A DNA stretch of 64,000 nt from DATBFX01 sp036558305. Lineage in GTDB: Bacteria; Chloroflexota; Chloroflexia; Thermomicrobiales; UBA6265. Made by a program: the position numbers and the translations under genes. Shown one piece after another: positions 43,493 through 51,957 of the stretch. The first letter of the stretch is position 1. Each line of letters starts with the position of its first letter. Under the pieces are notes generated by a model. It ran no database searches. It was given only the letters and a program-made list of their open reading frames with translations, and was not told the origin of the DNA. The DNA is taken from assembly GCA_036558305.1 (NCBI GenBank), contig DATBFX010000341.1, positions 7,926-71,925 of the forward strand, in the 5' to 3' direction.

Positions 43493-44221
43493 TCAAGCGC
43501 CGTCTCGCGAACCCGGACTCGCCTTCGCGCGACCGTCGACAGCGGTCGGACTCGCGGTCCCGGTGAACAGCGTCGGTTCCTCCGCAAAGAGCTTGCGGAG
43601 GACTTCCACGGAATGTTCGAGGTGATTCGTCAGCGCCGCGAGGGCACCGTCGACCTCTTTCGCCTCGATCCGATCGAGGATCAACTCGTGCTCGGCACGC
43701 GCCGACTCGGCGGTAACGCGCGAGGCACCGATCCGCCGGTAACGCTCGGTGTGATCCCAGACGATGCCGATCAACCGGAGCAGCCACTTCGAACCGGACG
43801 GTTCGTACAGGGCGAAATGGAAGGCGCGATGGTCGTCGTATTCTGCGTGACCCTTTTGAACGAACTGGCGGACGATCTTGTTGTTGAGGCGTCGCGCTTT
43901 CGCCAGGACCGCAGGCGTGGTCTGCGGGATCGCCTGCCGCAGCGCCTCGACTTCGAGGACGATGCGCGTCCGGTAAACGTCGAGCATGTCCTCCATCGAG
44001 AGCGGCGCCACCCGCGCCCCGCGGTTCGGGATCGACTCGACGAATCCCTCCGCCTCCAGCAGCCGCAAAGCTTCCCGGACCGGAATCATGCTGACGCCGT
44101 TGCGGGCTGCAAGGTCCTGCAGACGCAATGGTGAGCCCGGCGAATAGTCGCCGGTCAGGATCGCCCGCCGCGTCCGCCGGTAAACCAACTCGACCGAGCT
44201 GGTCAGGTCGGCATTGACCAT
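43493..44221 (-). CDS. GntR-family transcriptional regulator (FCD domain)
   Basis: A 242-residue regulator. N-terminal winged helix (about 1-75): LVYRRTRRAILTGDYSPGSP, RLQDLAARNGVSMIPVREAL, RLLEAEGFVESIPNRGARVA. C-terminal FCD effector domain with metal-ligand-like residues in EYDDHRAFHFALYEPSG, RAEHELILDRIEAKE and ALTNHLEHSV. FCD regulators sense organic acids or sugar acids and usually repress nearby genes. It lies between the ABC operon and the divergent hydrolase-SDR cluster, and AT-rich dyads occur before both, so it probably controls both. Confidence 0.92.
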   Translation of the reverse strand: MVNADLTSSVELVYRRTRRAILTGDYSPGSPLRLQDLAARNGVSMIPVREALRLLEAEGFVESIPNRGARVAPLSMEDMLDVYRTRIVLEVEALRQAIPQTTPAVLAKARRLNNKIVRQFVQKGHAEYDDHRAFHFALYEPSGSKWLLRLIGIVWDHTERYRRIGASRVTAESARAEHELILDRIEAKEVDGALAALTNHLEHSVEVLRKLFAEEPTLFTGTASPTAVDGRAKASPGSRDGA

Positions 44222-44291
44222 CCGCCCTCTCGCTGCCTACCGGCCAAGGGTGCGCGGTCGCCCCTTGCCGCGTCGCCACGCCCGTGTAAAG

Positions 44292-44307
44292 TCTATATAT
44301 TATATGA
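44292..44307. promoter_or_regulatory. candidate GntR/FCD operator between gntR and the divergent hydrolase gene
   Basis: TCTATATATTATATGA is an AT-rich near-palindrome placed between the gntR start (44221) and the hydrolase start (44409). It resembles the site at 43381-43397. Its place fits autoregulation of gntR and control of the divergent operon. Confidence 0.55.
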
Positions 44308-44408
44308 TTGCGGTGCTATTTCCGATCGCGGGTCGGTGTTGCCGTCGACGGACGGGTCGGGACCGCACGCAGCCGCCCGTACCGGCCGGAGAACCTGGAG
44401 CAGCCATC

Positions 44409-45158
44409 GTGCGCCTGACACCGGAGATCGCCCTCGTCGGCAGCGGCAGTTTCGGATTCGATCTCACCTCGCCCGCCGACGCCCACCTCTACCTGATCGA
44501 CGGCGGCGGCGACCTTGCCCTCGTCGACGCCGGCTGCGGTGGCAGCATCGGCGACACCGACCTCATCCTGCGCACCATCGCCGCCGACGGCTACGACCCG
44601 GCTCGCATCTCCAAACTCCTCCTCACGCACTACCACTTCGACCACATCGGCGGCGCCGCCGAGGTCCACGACCGCCTTGGCGTCCCCGTCCACGCCTCTC
44701 CCCTCACCGCCCGCGTCCTCCAGTCGGCCGAGGAGTCGACGAATTTGCTCTCCGCCGTCAAAGACATCGGTTTCGTCCCCGACGACTACGAATTGCGCAC
44801 CTGTCCGGCCACCGGCGACCTCGTCGACGGTGCCACCGTCCGTATCGGCCGCTTGACGCTGACGGTCTTCGAGACCCCAGGGCACTGCGACGGCCACCTC
44901 TCTTTCCTGGTCGAGGGTGGCGATCGCCGCGCGCTCATCCAGGGTGACCTCGTCTTCTACGGTGGCACCATCCTGCTCCAGGACATCCCCGACTGCTCGA
45001 TCCAGAACTACAGCGAGAGCGTGCGCAAACTCGCGGCCGTCGAATTCGACGCGTTCCTCCCCGGCCACGGCCCGATCTCCCTCCGCAACGGCAAACGCCA
45101 CATCGACCTCGCCGCCGCCCAATTTGCGAGACTGATGGTGCCAAAGAATTGGGGTTGA
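44409..45158 (+). CDS. metallo-beta-lactamase-fold hydrolase
   Basis: A 249-residue MBL-fold enzyme. The zinc motif H-x-H-x-D-H is in LLLTHYHFDHIGGAAEV; later ligands are the histidine of FETPGHCDGHLSFLV, the aspartate of ALIQGDLVFYGG and the histidine of FLPGHGPISL. This arrangement is that of glyoxalase II-like or lactonase-like hydrolases with two metals. GTG 44409 follows GGAGCAGCC and gives MRLTPEIALVGSGSFG; upstream in-frame starts give non-protein-like sequence. First gene of a catabolic-looking operon divergent from gntR. Confidence 0.88.
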   Translation: MRLTPEIALVGSGSFGFDLTSPADAHLYLIDGGGDLALVDAGCGGSIGDTDLILRTIAADGYDPARISKLLLTHYHFDHIGGAAEVHDRLGVPVHASPLTARVLQSAEESTNLLSAVKDIGFVPDDYELRTCPATGDLVDGATVRIGRLTLTVFETPGHCDGHLSFLVEGGDRRALIQGDLVFYGGTILLQDIPDCSIQNYSESVRKLAAVEFDAFLPGHGPISLRNGKRHIDLAAAQFARLMVPKNWG

Positions 45159-45213
45159 CCACGTTCTCACACGGGTCTCGACCCGGAGGGTCGCGACAGA
45201 AAGGAGTCACCGC

Positions 45214-45723
45214 GTGACGGCGGCAACGATCGGGCAGGCGGACGAAACCAGGGAGGGCTGGCGCGGCAAGATCGGCCTCATGGACCAGCAGGAGATGGAC
45301 GAGTTCCTGGTGGGCGGCAACCTCGCCCGGCTCGCCGTCCTCGACGACAAGGGCTGGCCCTATGTCCAGCCCGTCTGGTACCAGTGGGAGCCGAACGAGG
45401 GCGTCTTCTGGATCGTCGCCCGCAAGAAAAGCGCGTGGGCTGCCTTCATGCAACGCGACGGCCGCGTCGCCCTCACCATCGATGGCGAGACCCGCCCTTA
45501 TCGCAAAGTCGCCCTCCAGGGTACGGCCGAGGTCATCGAGGAACCGAACGTCGGCGGCGAATGGGTCGAGATTGCCAATTCGATGGCCACCCGCTACCTC
45601 GGCGAACACGGCCCCGACTACATCGTCCCCACTCTCGACAAACCGCGCTGGCTCTTCAAAATCACGCCGACCTCGCTGGTGACGTGGCAGGGCGTCGATT
45701 GGCACTCGCGGTACAAGGAGTAG
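45214..45723 (+). CDS. pyridoxamine 5'-phosphate oxidase-like flavin/F420-binding protein
   Basis: A split-beta-barrel protein of 169 residues: GGNLARLAVLDDKGWPYVQP, VWYQWEPNEGVFWIVARKKS, GRVALTIDGETRPYRKVALQ. This is the PNPOx-like fold that binds FMN or F420; general-stress and F420-dependent reductases share it. AAAGGAGTCACC precedes the GTG start. Its stop codon is the first base triplet of the left arm of hairpin D. Confidence 0.85.
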   Translation: MTAATIGQADETREGWRGKIGLMDQQEMDEFLVGGNLARLAVLDDKGWPYVQPVWYQWEPNEGVFWIVARKKSAWAAFMQRDGRVALTIDGETRPYRKVALQGTAEVIEEPNVGGEWVEIANSMATRYLGEHGPDYIVPTLDKPRWLFKITPTSLVTWQGVDWHSRYKE

Positions 45724-45859
45724 GCGGACAGACGGACAGACGGACAGACGGACGGACGGAGGACTTATGAACGCCAACGCAACGACCGACTCAGGTCTAG
45801 CACCGGGCAAGGCAGACGCGACTCGTTCTCCGCTGTCCGACTGTCCGTCTGTCCGCCTA
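45721..45859. repeat. hairpin D: GGACAGAC octamer arms, right arm inside the next gene
   Basis: Left arm 45721-45747 starts TAGGCGGACAGACGGACAG and continues with further GGACAGAC copies to about 45760. Right arm 45833-45859 is its complement; 26 of 27 bases pair. The left arm holds the stop of the flavin-binding protein gene; the right arm is translated as part of the N-terminus of the binding-protein gene that starts at 45767. Confidence 0.92.
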
Positions 45860-47356
45860 TCCGTCTTGCGTGAGGGCTTCGACTATCCCTTGAGCCGGCT
45901 CGATCCGTTCGGGGCGCACATCGACCCGCCGAGTGTCGCGCTCTACGAGACGATCGTCGTCAAGGGACCGGACGGAACGGCGCAGCCGGGGCTGGCCGAA
46001 TCGTGGCAAATCTCGCGAGATGGGCTCGAATGGCGCTTCCGCCTCCGACCGGACGCACCGTTCCACTCGGGCGCACCCTGCGACGCCGACGCGGTGGTCG
46101 CCGCGCTGGATCCCCTCCGGTACGACCACTTCAGTCCGCGACGCCAACTCTGGTACTGGGATCCGGTGGACACGGTCCGCGCCGAAGAGACCGACACCGT
46201 CGTCTTTACGCTCCATCACCCGTACGTGCGCCTGCCGTCTCTCCTCTGGGGAACCCACACGGCCATCTACAACCAAACACTTCGCTCGCAGGAACCCGAA
46301 CGCTTCGGTTACGAACTCGCCGACGGGACCGGGCCGTTCCGATTCGTGAGCTGGTCGAAGGAACGCGTCGTCCTCGAAAGGTGGGCGGACTACCCCGGTT
46401 CGGCGGCTCCGTTCCTCGCGACGGGCGGTCCCGCCAGGCTGGACCGGATCGAATGGACGATGCTGCTCGATCCCGCGGAGCGCGTCGCGGCGCTGGACCG
46501 GGGCGACGTGGACTGCATCCACGGTCCACGTTACGCCGACGTCCCCCGCTTGGAGGCCGACTCGCGCTTCCACGTCGTCCGGTTCAGCCAGGCCGCGAAC
46601 GCCTACCTGGCCCTCAACTGGCAGCGCACCGACCTCGGTTTCGATGACGTTCGCGTCCGCCGCGCCATCTCCGCCGCGATCGACCGCCCCCGTCTCGTCG
46701 AGGACGCGCTCCTCGGGTACGGCGTCCCGACCTTCGGTCCGCTCTCACCCGGCGGCGAGTTCTACGATCCCGCCGTCGAATCCGGTCGCGGCCACGATCC
46801 CGCCGCCGCCGGTCGCCTCCTCGACGAAGCCGGTTGGCAACTCGGTGCGGACGGTATCCGATCGAAGGGGGAGGAACGCCTCTCCTTCGAGTGCGTGATC
46901 CAGGACGACGCGATCCATCAGCAGATCGCGATCGGTCTGCGCGACCAGTTGCGCTCCGTCGGTATCGTCCTCGATCTCAGACCGATCCTGACCTTCAGCG
47001 GCTTCTACCAGACGGTCGCGAGCGGACCGGCCAGCTTCATCAACAAATGGCTCTGGCAAGACCCGGTCGACGCCGCGATCGGCTTCACCGCCTCCTGGGG
47101 CCGCCCGTTCCCGAACTGGCAGCACGCCGCGATCCCGCGTCTCGACGATGCCTACCGCGCCTGGCTTCAGGCCGAGACACTGGAAAGCCTCCAGGCCGCA
47201 GCGACGCAGGCCCAACTCATCGTTGCCGACGAACTGCCCTATATCCCGCTGCTGGTCCCGCAGGACGTCTGGGTTCATTCGACCCGCGTCACCGGCTGGG
47301 AGCCGGCCCAGGCGATCCTCTACCCGTTCTATCATCGGACCGAGGTGCGCGGGTGA
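45767..47356 (+). CDS. family 5 solute-binding protein without signal peptide
   Basis: A 529-residue ABC solute-binding protein. Typical features: LDPFGAHIDPPSVALYETIV, GLAESWQISRDGLEWRFRLR, GTGPFRFVSWSKERVVLERW, and VRRAISAAIDRPRLVEDALL. No signal peptide is encoded: residues 1-35 are polar and include PLSDCPSVRLSV, a translation of the right arm of hairpin D. A clear ribosome site GGAGGACTT precedes ATG 45767. The hairpin may have replaced the original export signal, or the protein works in the cytoplasm as a solute-sensing partner of neighbouring enzymes. Confidence 0.87.
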   Translation: MNANATTDSGLAPGKADATRSPLSDCPSVRLSVLREGFDYPLSRLDPFGAHIDPPSVALYETIVVKGPDGTAQPGLAESWQISRDGLEWRFRLRPDAPFHSGAPCDADAVVAALDPLRYDHFSPRRQLWYWDPVDTVRAEETDTVVFTLHHPYVRLPSLLWGTHTAIYNQTLRSQEPERFGYELADGTGPFRFVSWSKERVVLERWADYPGSAAPFLATGGPARLDRIEWTMLLDPAERVAALDRGDVDCIHGPRYADVPRLEADSRFHVVRFSQAANAYLALNWQRTDLGFDDVRVRRAISAAIDRPRLVEDALLGYGVPTFGPLSPGGEFYDPAVESGRGHDPAAAGRLLDEAGWQLGADGIRSKGEERLSFECVIQDDAIHQQIAIGLRDQLRSVGIVLDLRPILTFSGFYQTVASGPASFINKWLWQDPVDAAIGFTASWGRPFPNWQHAAIPRLDDAYRAWLQAETLESLQAAATQAQLIVADELPYIPLLVPQDVWVHSTRVTGWEPAQAILYPFYHRTEVRG

Positions 47357-47472
47357 GGATGAACGAACGCGGGGGCACGACCGCTGCCGGATCGGCGGTC
47401 CCCGACCCCCCATTCGACGGTGAGACCCGACAGCACGAACAGATGGTCACGCCCCAACGAAAGGAGTGAGGT

Positions 47473-48267
47473 ATGGCAGGACCGCGCTTGAGCGGCAGGA
47501 CGGCGGTCATCACGGGCGGCGGGAGCGGATTCGGCCGGGCAACCGCGCGCCGCTTCGCCGAGGAAGGAGCCTCCAAAATCGTCCTCGCGGACATCCGCAA
47601 GGAGAAAGCGGACGAGGTCAAAGCCGAGGTGGAAGCACTGGGCGCGCAAGCGCTGGCGGCACGATGCGACGTCGGCGAGGTCGCCGCCTGCGAGAGACTG
47701 GTCGAAGACACCCTCACCTTCGTCGACGGCAAACTCGACATCCTCGTCAGCAACGCCGCCCCCTTCCACGGCCCCGAGTCGTTCCTCGAATTCCGCGACC
47801 AGACCTGGTTCGAGGACGTCGCAATCAACCTGACCGCTTCCTATGTCCTGGGTCAGCGTTGCGCCCGCGCGATGGCCAAGACCGGTGGCGGCGCGATCCT
47901 CTACACCACCTCGATCAATTCCCAGGGCGCCGGCGCCGGTTTCGCCTCCTACTGCGCGACCAAGGCCGGCATCGTCGGACTCCTCCAGGTGATGGCCGTC
48001 GAACTCGCCAAATACAACATCCGCGTCAACGCCGTCGGCCCCGGCCCGGCCGACACCCCTCGCTCCGTTCAACTCGTCGGCGAGGAGACGATGGAGCAAT
48101 TCCGCAAGAAGTTCCCCGTCGTCCCCCTCAACCGGCTCGCCAGCGCCGATGACGTCGCCAACGCCTTCGTCTACCTCGCCTCCGACGAAGCCTCGTACGT
48201 CACCGGCCAAAACCTTATGGTCTGCGGCGGAGTCACAGCGTACGTCTACAACGTACCGGAGGAGTGA
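47473..48267 (+). CDS. short-chain dehydrogenase/reductase
   Basis: A 264-residue classical SDR: cofactor motif TAVITGGGSGFGRATARRFA, the NAG-like LDILVSNAAPFHG, the catalytic serine in ILYTTSINSQGAGAG, the Y-x-x-x-K in FASYCATKAGIVGLL, and NAVGPGPADTPRSV. NAD(P)-dependent oxidation or reduction of an alcohol or ketone. The acidic residue in VLADIRKEKADEV suggests NAD preference. The ribosome site AAAGGAGTGAGGT precedes the ATG. Hairpin E follows its stop. Confidence 0.93.
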   Translation: MAGPRLSGRTAVITGGGSGFGRATARRFAEEGASKIVLADIRKEKADEVKAEVEALGAQALAARCDVGEVAACERLVEDTLTFVDGKLDILVSNAAPFHGPESFLEFRDQTWFEDVAINLTASYVLGQRCARAMAKTGGGAILYTTSINSQGAGAGFASYCATKAGIVGLLQVMAVELAKYNIRVNAVGPGPADTPRSVQLVGEETMEQFRKKFPVVPLNRLASADDVANAFVYLASDEASYVTGQNLMVCGGVTAYVYNVPEE

Positions 48268-48320
48268 GACGGACAGACGGACAGTAGAACGAGCCATTTC
48301 CGTCTGTCCGTCTGCCCGTC
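48268..48320. repeat. hairpin E: GGACAGAC octamer arms between SDR and hydrolase
   Basis: GACGGACAGACGGACAG at 48268-48284 pairs with 48304-48320 at 16 of 17 positions; further degenerate copies TGCCCGTC follow to 48329. It begins at the SDR stop codon. Same octamer as hairpins D and F. Confidence 0.9.
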
Positions 48321-48349
48321 TGCCCGTCCAGCGAACGGAGTGAGCAAAG

Positions 48350-49174
48350 ATGCCACACGCGAACGTCAACGGCGTCAAGATCTACTACGAGATCAGCGGT
48401 AGCGGGCCGACGGTAATCCAGATCGGCGGTGCGGTCAATGGGCACGAAGGGTACGCCTTGATCACGCCGCACATGAAGGAGCACTTCACGGTGATCGACT
48501 TCGATCACCGCGGCTACGGGTTCAGCGACCGGCCATCTCAGAAGTACACGATGGATACCTGGGTCGACGACATGGCCGGATTGCTCGACGTCCTGGGCAT
48601 CCAGAAATGCCATGTCCATGGCGGCTCGATGGGCGGTTTCATCGCCTGCCTTTTTGGCGCGAAGTACCCGGAGCGGGTTGACCGGCTCGTCTTCAACGGT
48701 GCCGTCGCCAAGTGCGACTGGATGGCGCGCACCAACTTCCATCTCTGGAAACGGACCGCCCAAACATTCGGTCTCGGGTCTGAAGAACTCGCCCTGATGC
48801 TCCTGACACACGCCTTCTCCCGCAAATATCTCGACGAGATGGTCGCCGGCGGCAGCCTCCACTCTCTGAGCTGGATGCAGGATTCGATCACGCGCAACGC
48901 GTCGCTCGAGATCTTCTCAGACGCCTGCGACGCCATGGCCGAAACCGACGTCACCGGTCTCCTCGCCGGTATCGTCGCGTCTACCCTCGTCCTCCACGGC
49001 GACGAGGACATCCTGACCCCCCTCGACTGCGGTCCCGACGGCGCGGGCGCTCGCGTGATCGCCGAAGGCATCCCCGACGCCGAACTCTATCTCCTCAAAG
49101 GGTGTGGTCATGGCGTCCTCTTCGAACGCGCCGATGAGGCGGTCGGGAAGGTGATTGACTTCCTCAAGACCTGA
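48350..49174 (+). CDS. alpha/beta hydrolase
   Basis: A 274-residue alpha/beta hydrolase. Strand and elbow motifs: KIYYEISGSGPTVIQIGGAV, FTVIDFDHRGYGFSDRPSQK, the nucleophile elbow VHGGSMGGFIACLFGAKYPE with serine, a late acid in LVLHGDEDILTPLDCG and the histidine in LLKGCGHGVLFERADE. Complete catalytic triad, so an esterase, lactonase or C-C hydrolase. It ends the operon that begins with the MBL-fold hydrolase. Substrate unknown. Confidence 0.9.
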   Translation: MPHANVNGVKIYYEISGSGPTVIQIGGAVNGHEGYALITPHMKEHFTVIDFDHRGYGFSDRPSQKYTMDTWVDDMAGLLDVLGIQKCHVHGGSMGGFIACLFGAKYPERVDRLVFNGAVAKCDWMARTNFHLWKRTAQTFGLGSEELALMLLTHAFSRKYLDEMVAGGSLHSLSWMQDSITRNASLEIFSDACDAMAETDVTGLLAGIVASTLVLHGDEDILTPLDCGPDGAGARVIAEGIPDAELYLLKGCGHGVLFERADEAVGKVIDFLKT

Positions 49175-49508
49175 CGGTGTCAGGCACACAGAGAGGAGTC
49201 CGGACCGCCCATTCCGCGGGGGCAACCCCATCGACAGACCCCGTTGGCGGGCCGCGGATCGGGTGATACGGGGACAGTGCCCCCACCCAACCGCCGTGAC
49301 TCTCTGGACACGTTTCGCTCCGCTAACTAGTCCAGGATCGTTGCGCGCACAGCCCCCCGGGTGTCACGGTGACCTATTCGGTCTCACCGGGTTGCCGTCG
49401 CCGTTCTTGCTCCCCGATCGCCCCGGTGCACCTCGCCGGTATATGCACGCGCTTCGTCGTGCCGACCCAAGCGGTATATGCTGTGGCAGTCGTGAAAGGC
49501 AATCCGCG
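49175..49508. other. promoter region of the haem-enzyme cluster
   Basis: A 334-base gap. The last 70 bases contain CGGTATATGC twice (49437-49446 and 49472-49481), listed separately. Nothing else gene-like is seen; the left part is GC-rich with a few short inverted repeats. Confidence 0.45.
49437..49481 (+). promoter_or_regulatory. twin CGGTATATGC boxes upstream of the dioxygenase-like gene
   Basis: The 10-mer CGGTATATGC occurs at 49437-49446 and 49472-49481, starts 35 bases apart. The second copy contains a good minus-10 hexamer (TATATG/TATGCT) 28 bases before the ATG at 49509. Either tandem promoters or a repeated activator or repressor site is likely. Confidence 0.4.
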
Positions 49509-51404
49509 ATGCGCGATCTCTCGCGAACCAAGAAGCTCGGGGTCTTCGGTCTGCTGGTCGTTGGCGCGACGGCGGTCCTTCGGCGAACGGCGGCGAGGGC
49601 CTACGTCGACAAGGCGCTCCAGCCGACCGGGTTGCTCATCCGGCTGTCGCATACCCTGGATCGAAAGCTCGGCTGGTATCGACTGCCGCGCCCGCTCGGA
49701 CTTGTGGTTTTGGTCGGACTGCGCAAGCTCCTCCGTCGCCGCAACCTCTACGACACGACGAAGATTCCGTCGCTGCCCCAGCCGCCACCGGTCGCTCCCG
49801 ACGCGCGCTATCGGACAGCGCGCACGGCAGATGGCACCTTCAACGACGTCGAGCAGCCGAGGATGGGCAGCGCCGGCACCCGGTTCGGCCGGAACGTCCC
49901 GCTCGAGGACACCTACCCCGATCCGATGCCGGACATCCTCCAGCCCAATCCGCGCACCGTCAGTCTCGAACTCCTCACCCGCGACGCCTTCCAGCCGGCG
50001 ACGACGATCAATCTCCTGGCCGCCGCCTGGATCCAATTCATGGTCCGCGACTGGTTCAGCCACGGCAAGAGTCCGAAAGAGAACCCCTGGGAGCTGCCGC
50101 TGGACGCCGGCGACCCCTGGCCGGACAAACCGATGCGAATCCTCCGCACCATGCCCGATCCCACCCGCCCCGAGGGCAGCGACGGCGCGCCGCCGACGCA
50201 CATCAACACCGAGACGCCCTGGTGGGACGGTTCGCAAATCTACGGCAGCGATGCCGCTTTCCAGGCCAAGGTCCGCACGGGGCGCGACGGCAAACTCGCC
50301 GTCGGCGCCGAGAATCCGCTCCTGGCCGATCCGACGTCGCCGGAGAACCCCGCCAACGTCCCCGGTTTCTGGCTCGGGTTGGCGCTGCTGCACAACCTGT
50401 TCACGCTCGAGCACAACGCGATCTGCGACCAGTTCCGAACGCGGTATCCGCATTGGTCCGACGACGAGGTGTTCGACCATGCCCGGCTCGTCAACGCCGC
50501 CCTCCTGGCGAAGATCCACACGGTCGAATGGACGCCCGCCCTGATCAGCCACCCCACGACAAAGCTGGCGATGCGGGCAAACTGGTGGGGTATCGCCGGC
50601 GAGCACCTGCACAATCTCTTCGGGCGGATTTCCGGCAGCGAGGTGATCAGCGGTATTCCGGGCTCGAAAACAGACCACTACGGGATTCCCTACTCACTCA
50701 CCGAAGAGTTTGTCGCCGTCTACCGGATGCATCCGCTCATCCCCGACGATTTCTCCTTCCGGGCAGTGGCGGACAACCGCTTGCTGAACGAGCGAACCTT
50801 TCCCGAGTTAACGGGCATGCACGCGCTGGAGGTGCTGGCGCAGACGCCGATGGCGGACCTGCTCTACTCGTTTGGCACGTCCAATCCGGGCGCGATCCAA
50901 CTGCACAACTATCCGCGCGGTTTGCAGCACTTCATCCGTCCCGACGGCATCCCGCAGGATCTGGCGGCGACGGACATCCTGCGCACCCGCGAACTTGGCG
51001 TGCCGCGGTACAACCGGTTCCGCGAGTTGCTTCACCTCCGGCCGGCGTCGACCTTCGAGGAGCTGACCGACAACCCGGTCTGGGCGGAGGAGCTCAGGCG
51101 GGTCTACGGCGGCGACGTCGACCGGGTCGATCTTGTGATCGGGCTCTTCGCCGAGCCCAAACCGGCGGGGTTCGGCTTCAGCGATACGGCCTTCCGGATC
51201 TTCATCTTGATGGCGTCCCGCCGGCTCAACAGCGACCGCTTCTTCACCAACGACTACACCCCCGAGGTCTACACCCAGACCGGTTTGGACTGGATCGACC
51301 AGAACGGGATGGCCTCGGTCCTCCTGCGGCACTACCCCGCTCTCCAGCCGGCGCTGCGGGGAGTCGAGAACCCCTTTGCGCCGTGGACGACCGTGGGCGG
51401 TTAG
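49509..51404 (+). CDS. animal-type haem peroxidase, alpha-dioxygenase/cyclooxygenase-like
   Basis: A 631-residue member of the peroxidase-cyclooxygenase superfamily closest to fatty-acid alpha-dioxygenases. An N-terminal hydrophobic segment (LGVFGLLVVGATAVL) may anchor it in the membrane. The haem-domain core includes INLLAAAWIQFMVRDWFSHG, LEHNAICDQFRTRYPHWSDD, LAKIHTVEWTPALISHP, LAMRANWWGIAGEHLHNLFG and VYRMHPLIPDDFSF. The catalytic tyrosine (Y405) and proximal histidine (H408) in Y-R-M-H are present, but the position of the distal histidine in Q-F-M-x-H is arginine (R180, codon CGC). First gene of the haem-enzyme cluster. Confidence 0.88.
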   Translation: MRDLSRTKKLGVFGLLVVGATAVLRRTAARAYVDKALQPTGLLIRLSHTLDRKLGWYRLPRPLGLVVLVGLRKLLRRRNLYDTTKIPSLPQPPPVAPDARYRTARTADGTFNDVEQPRMGSAGTRFGRNVPLEDTYPDPMPDILQPNPRTVSLELLTRDAFQPATTINLLAAAWIQFMVRDWFSHGKSPKENPWELPLDAGDPWPDKPMRILRTMPDPTRPEGSDGAPPTHINTETPWWDGSQIYGSDAAFQAKVRTGRDGKLAVGAENPLLADPTSPENPANVPGFWLGLALLHNLFTLEHNAICDQFRTRYPHWSDDEVFDHARLVNAALLAKIHTVEWTPALISHPTTKLAMRANWWGIAGEHLHNLFGRISGSEVISGIPGSKTDHYGIPYSLTEEFVAVYRMHPLIPDDFSFRAVADNRLLNERTFPELTGMHALEVLAQTPMADLLYSFGTSNPGAIQLHNYPRGLQHFIRPDGIPQDLAATDILRTRELGVPRYNRFRELLHLRPASTFEELTDNPVWAEELRRVYGGDVDRVDLVIGLFAEPKPAGFGFSDTAFRIFILMASRRLNSDRFFTNDYTPEVYTQTGLDWIDQNGMASVLLRHYPALQPALRGVENPFAPWTTVGG

Positions 51405-51473
51405 CGCGATCCGCCGCCACGAGGTGAGCGTACGTTCCCGGTTTCCGGCCGGGCAAGAGGCGGAGGAGGAGCG

Positions 51474-51884
51474 ATGACCATCAATCCCGAGCGGCAGCGA
51501 GACTACGCCCGCAAAGCCCTCGCCGGCATCCGGCTGGTCAACGGCGGACTCGGTCTCCTCGCGCCGGCGGTGCTGGCCCGCCAGGTAGCGGCCGATGCCA
51601 AGACCAACCCGGCCGCGCTCTACGCGTTTCGGATGTTCGGCGTCCGGACCATCCTCATCGCCGTCGACCTGCTGATGCCCGACGGTCCCGTCCGGGCGCA
51701 CGCCGTCCGTGCCGCCCCGGTGATCCACGCCACCGACGCGTTCTCGGTCGCCCTTGCCGGTATTCGTGGCGAGCTGCCGCCGCGAGTCGCCGTCAAATTG
51801 GGGTTGATCTCGGGCGTCAATACCGCGTTGGCGATCATCGCGCAACCCGCTCGGTCGACACCGTCCGGCGAACTCCGCGCCTAA
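51474..51884 (+). CDS. small membrane protein (DUF4267-like)
   Basis: A 136-residue protein with three to four hydrophobic segments: GIRLVNGGLGLLAPAVLARQ, FGVRTILIAVDLLM, ATDAFSVALAGI and LGLISGVNTALAIIA. The pattern, with an arginine- and asparagine-containing first helix and an alanine/glycine-rich rest, resembles DUF4267-like small membrane proteins. GGAGGAGGAGCG precedes the ATG. It lies between two haem-enzyme homologues on the same strand, so it may be their membrane partner. No function is known. Confidence 0.7.
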   Translation: MTINPERQRDYARKALAGIRLVNGGLGLLAPAVLARQVAADAKTNPAALYAFRMFGVRTILIAVDLLMPDGPVRAHAVRAAPVIHATDAFSVALAGIRGELPPRVAVKLGLISGVNTALAIIAQPARSTPSGELRA

Positions 51885-51957
51885 TACTGGGAACAGCAGG
51901 GCGCGACCGGATCGGCGGCCAGGAATCGGTGCGGAATCGCTGGAAGGGGCGGCGGTC

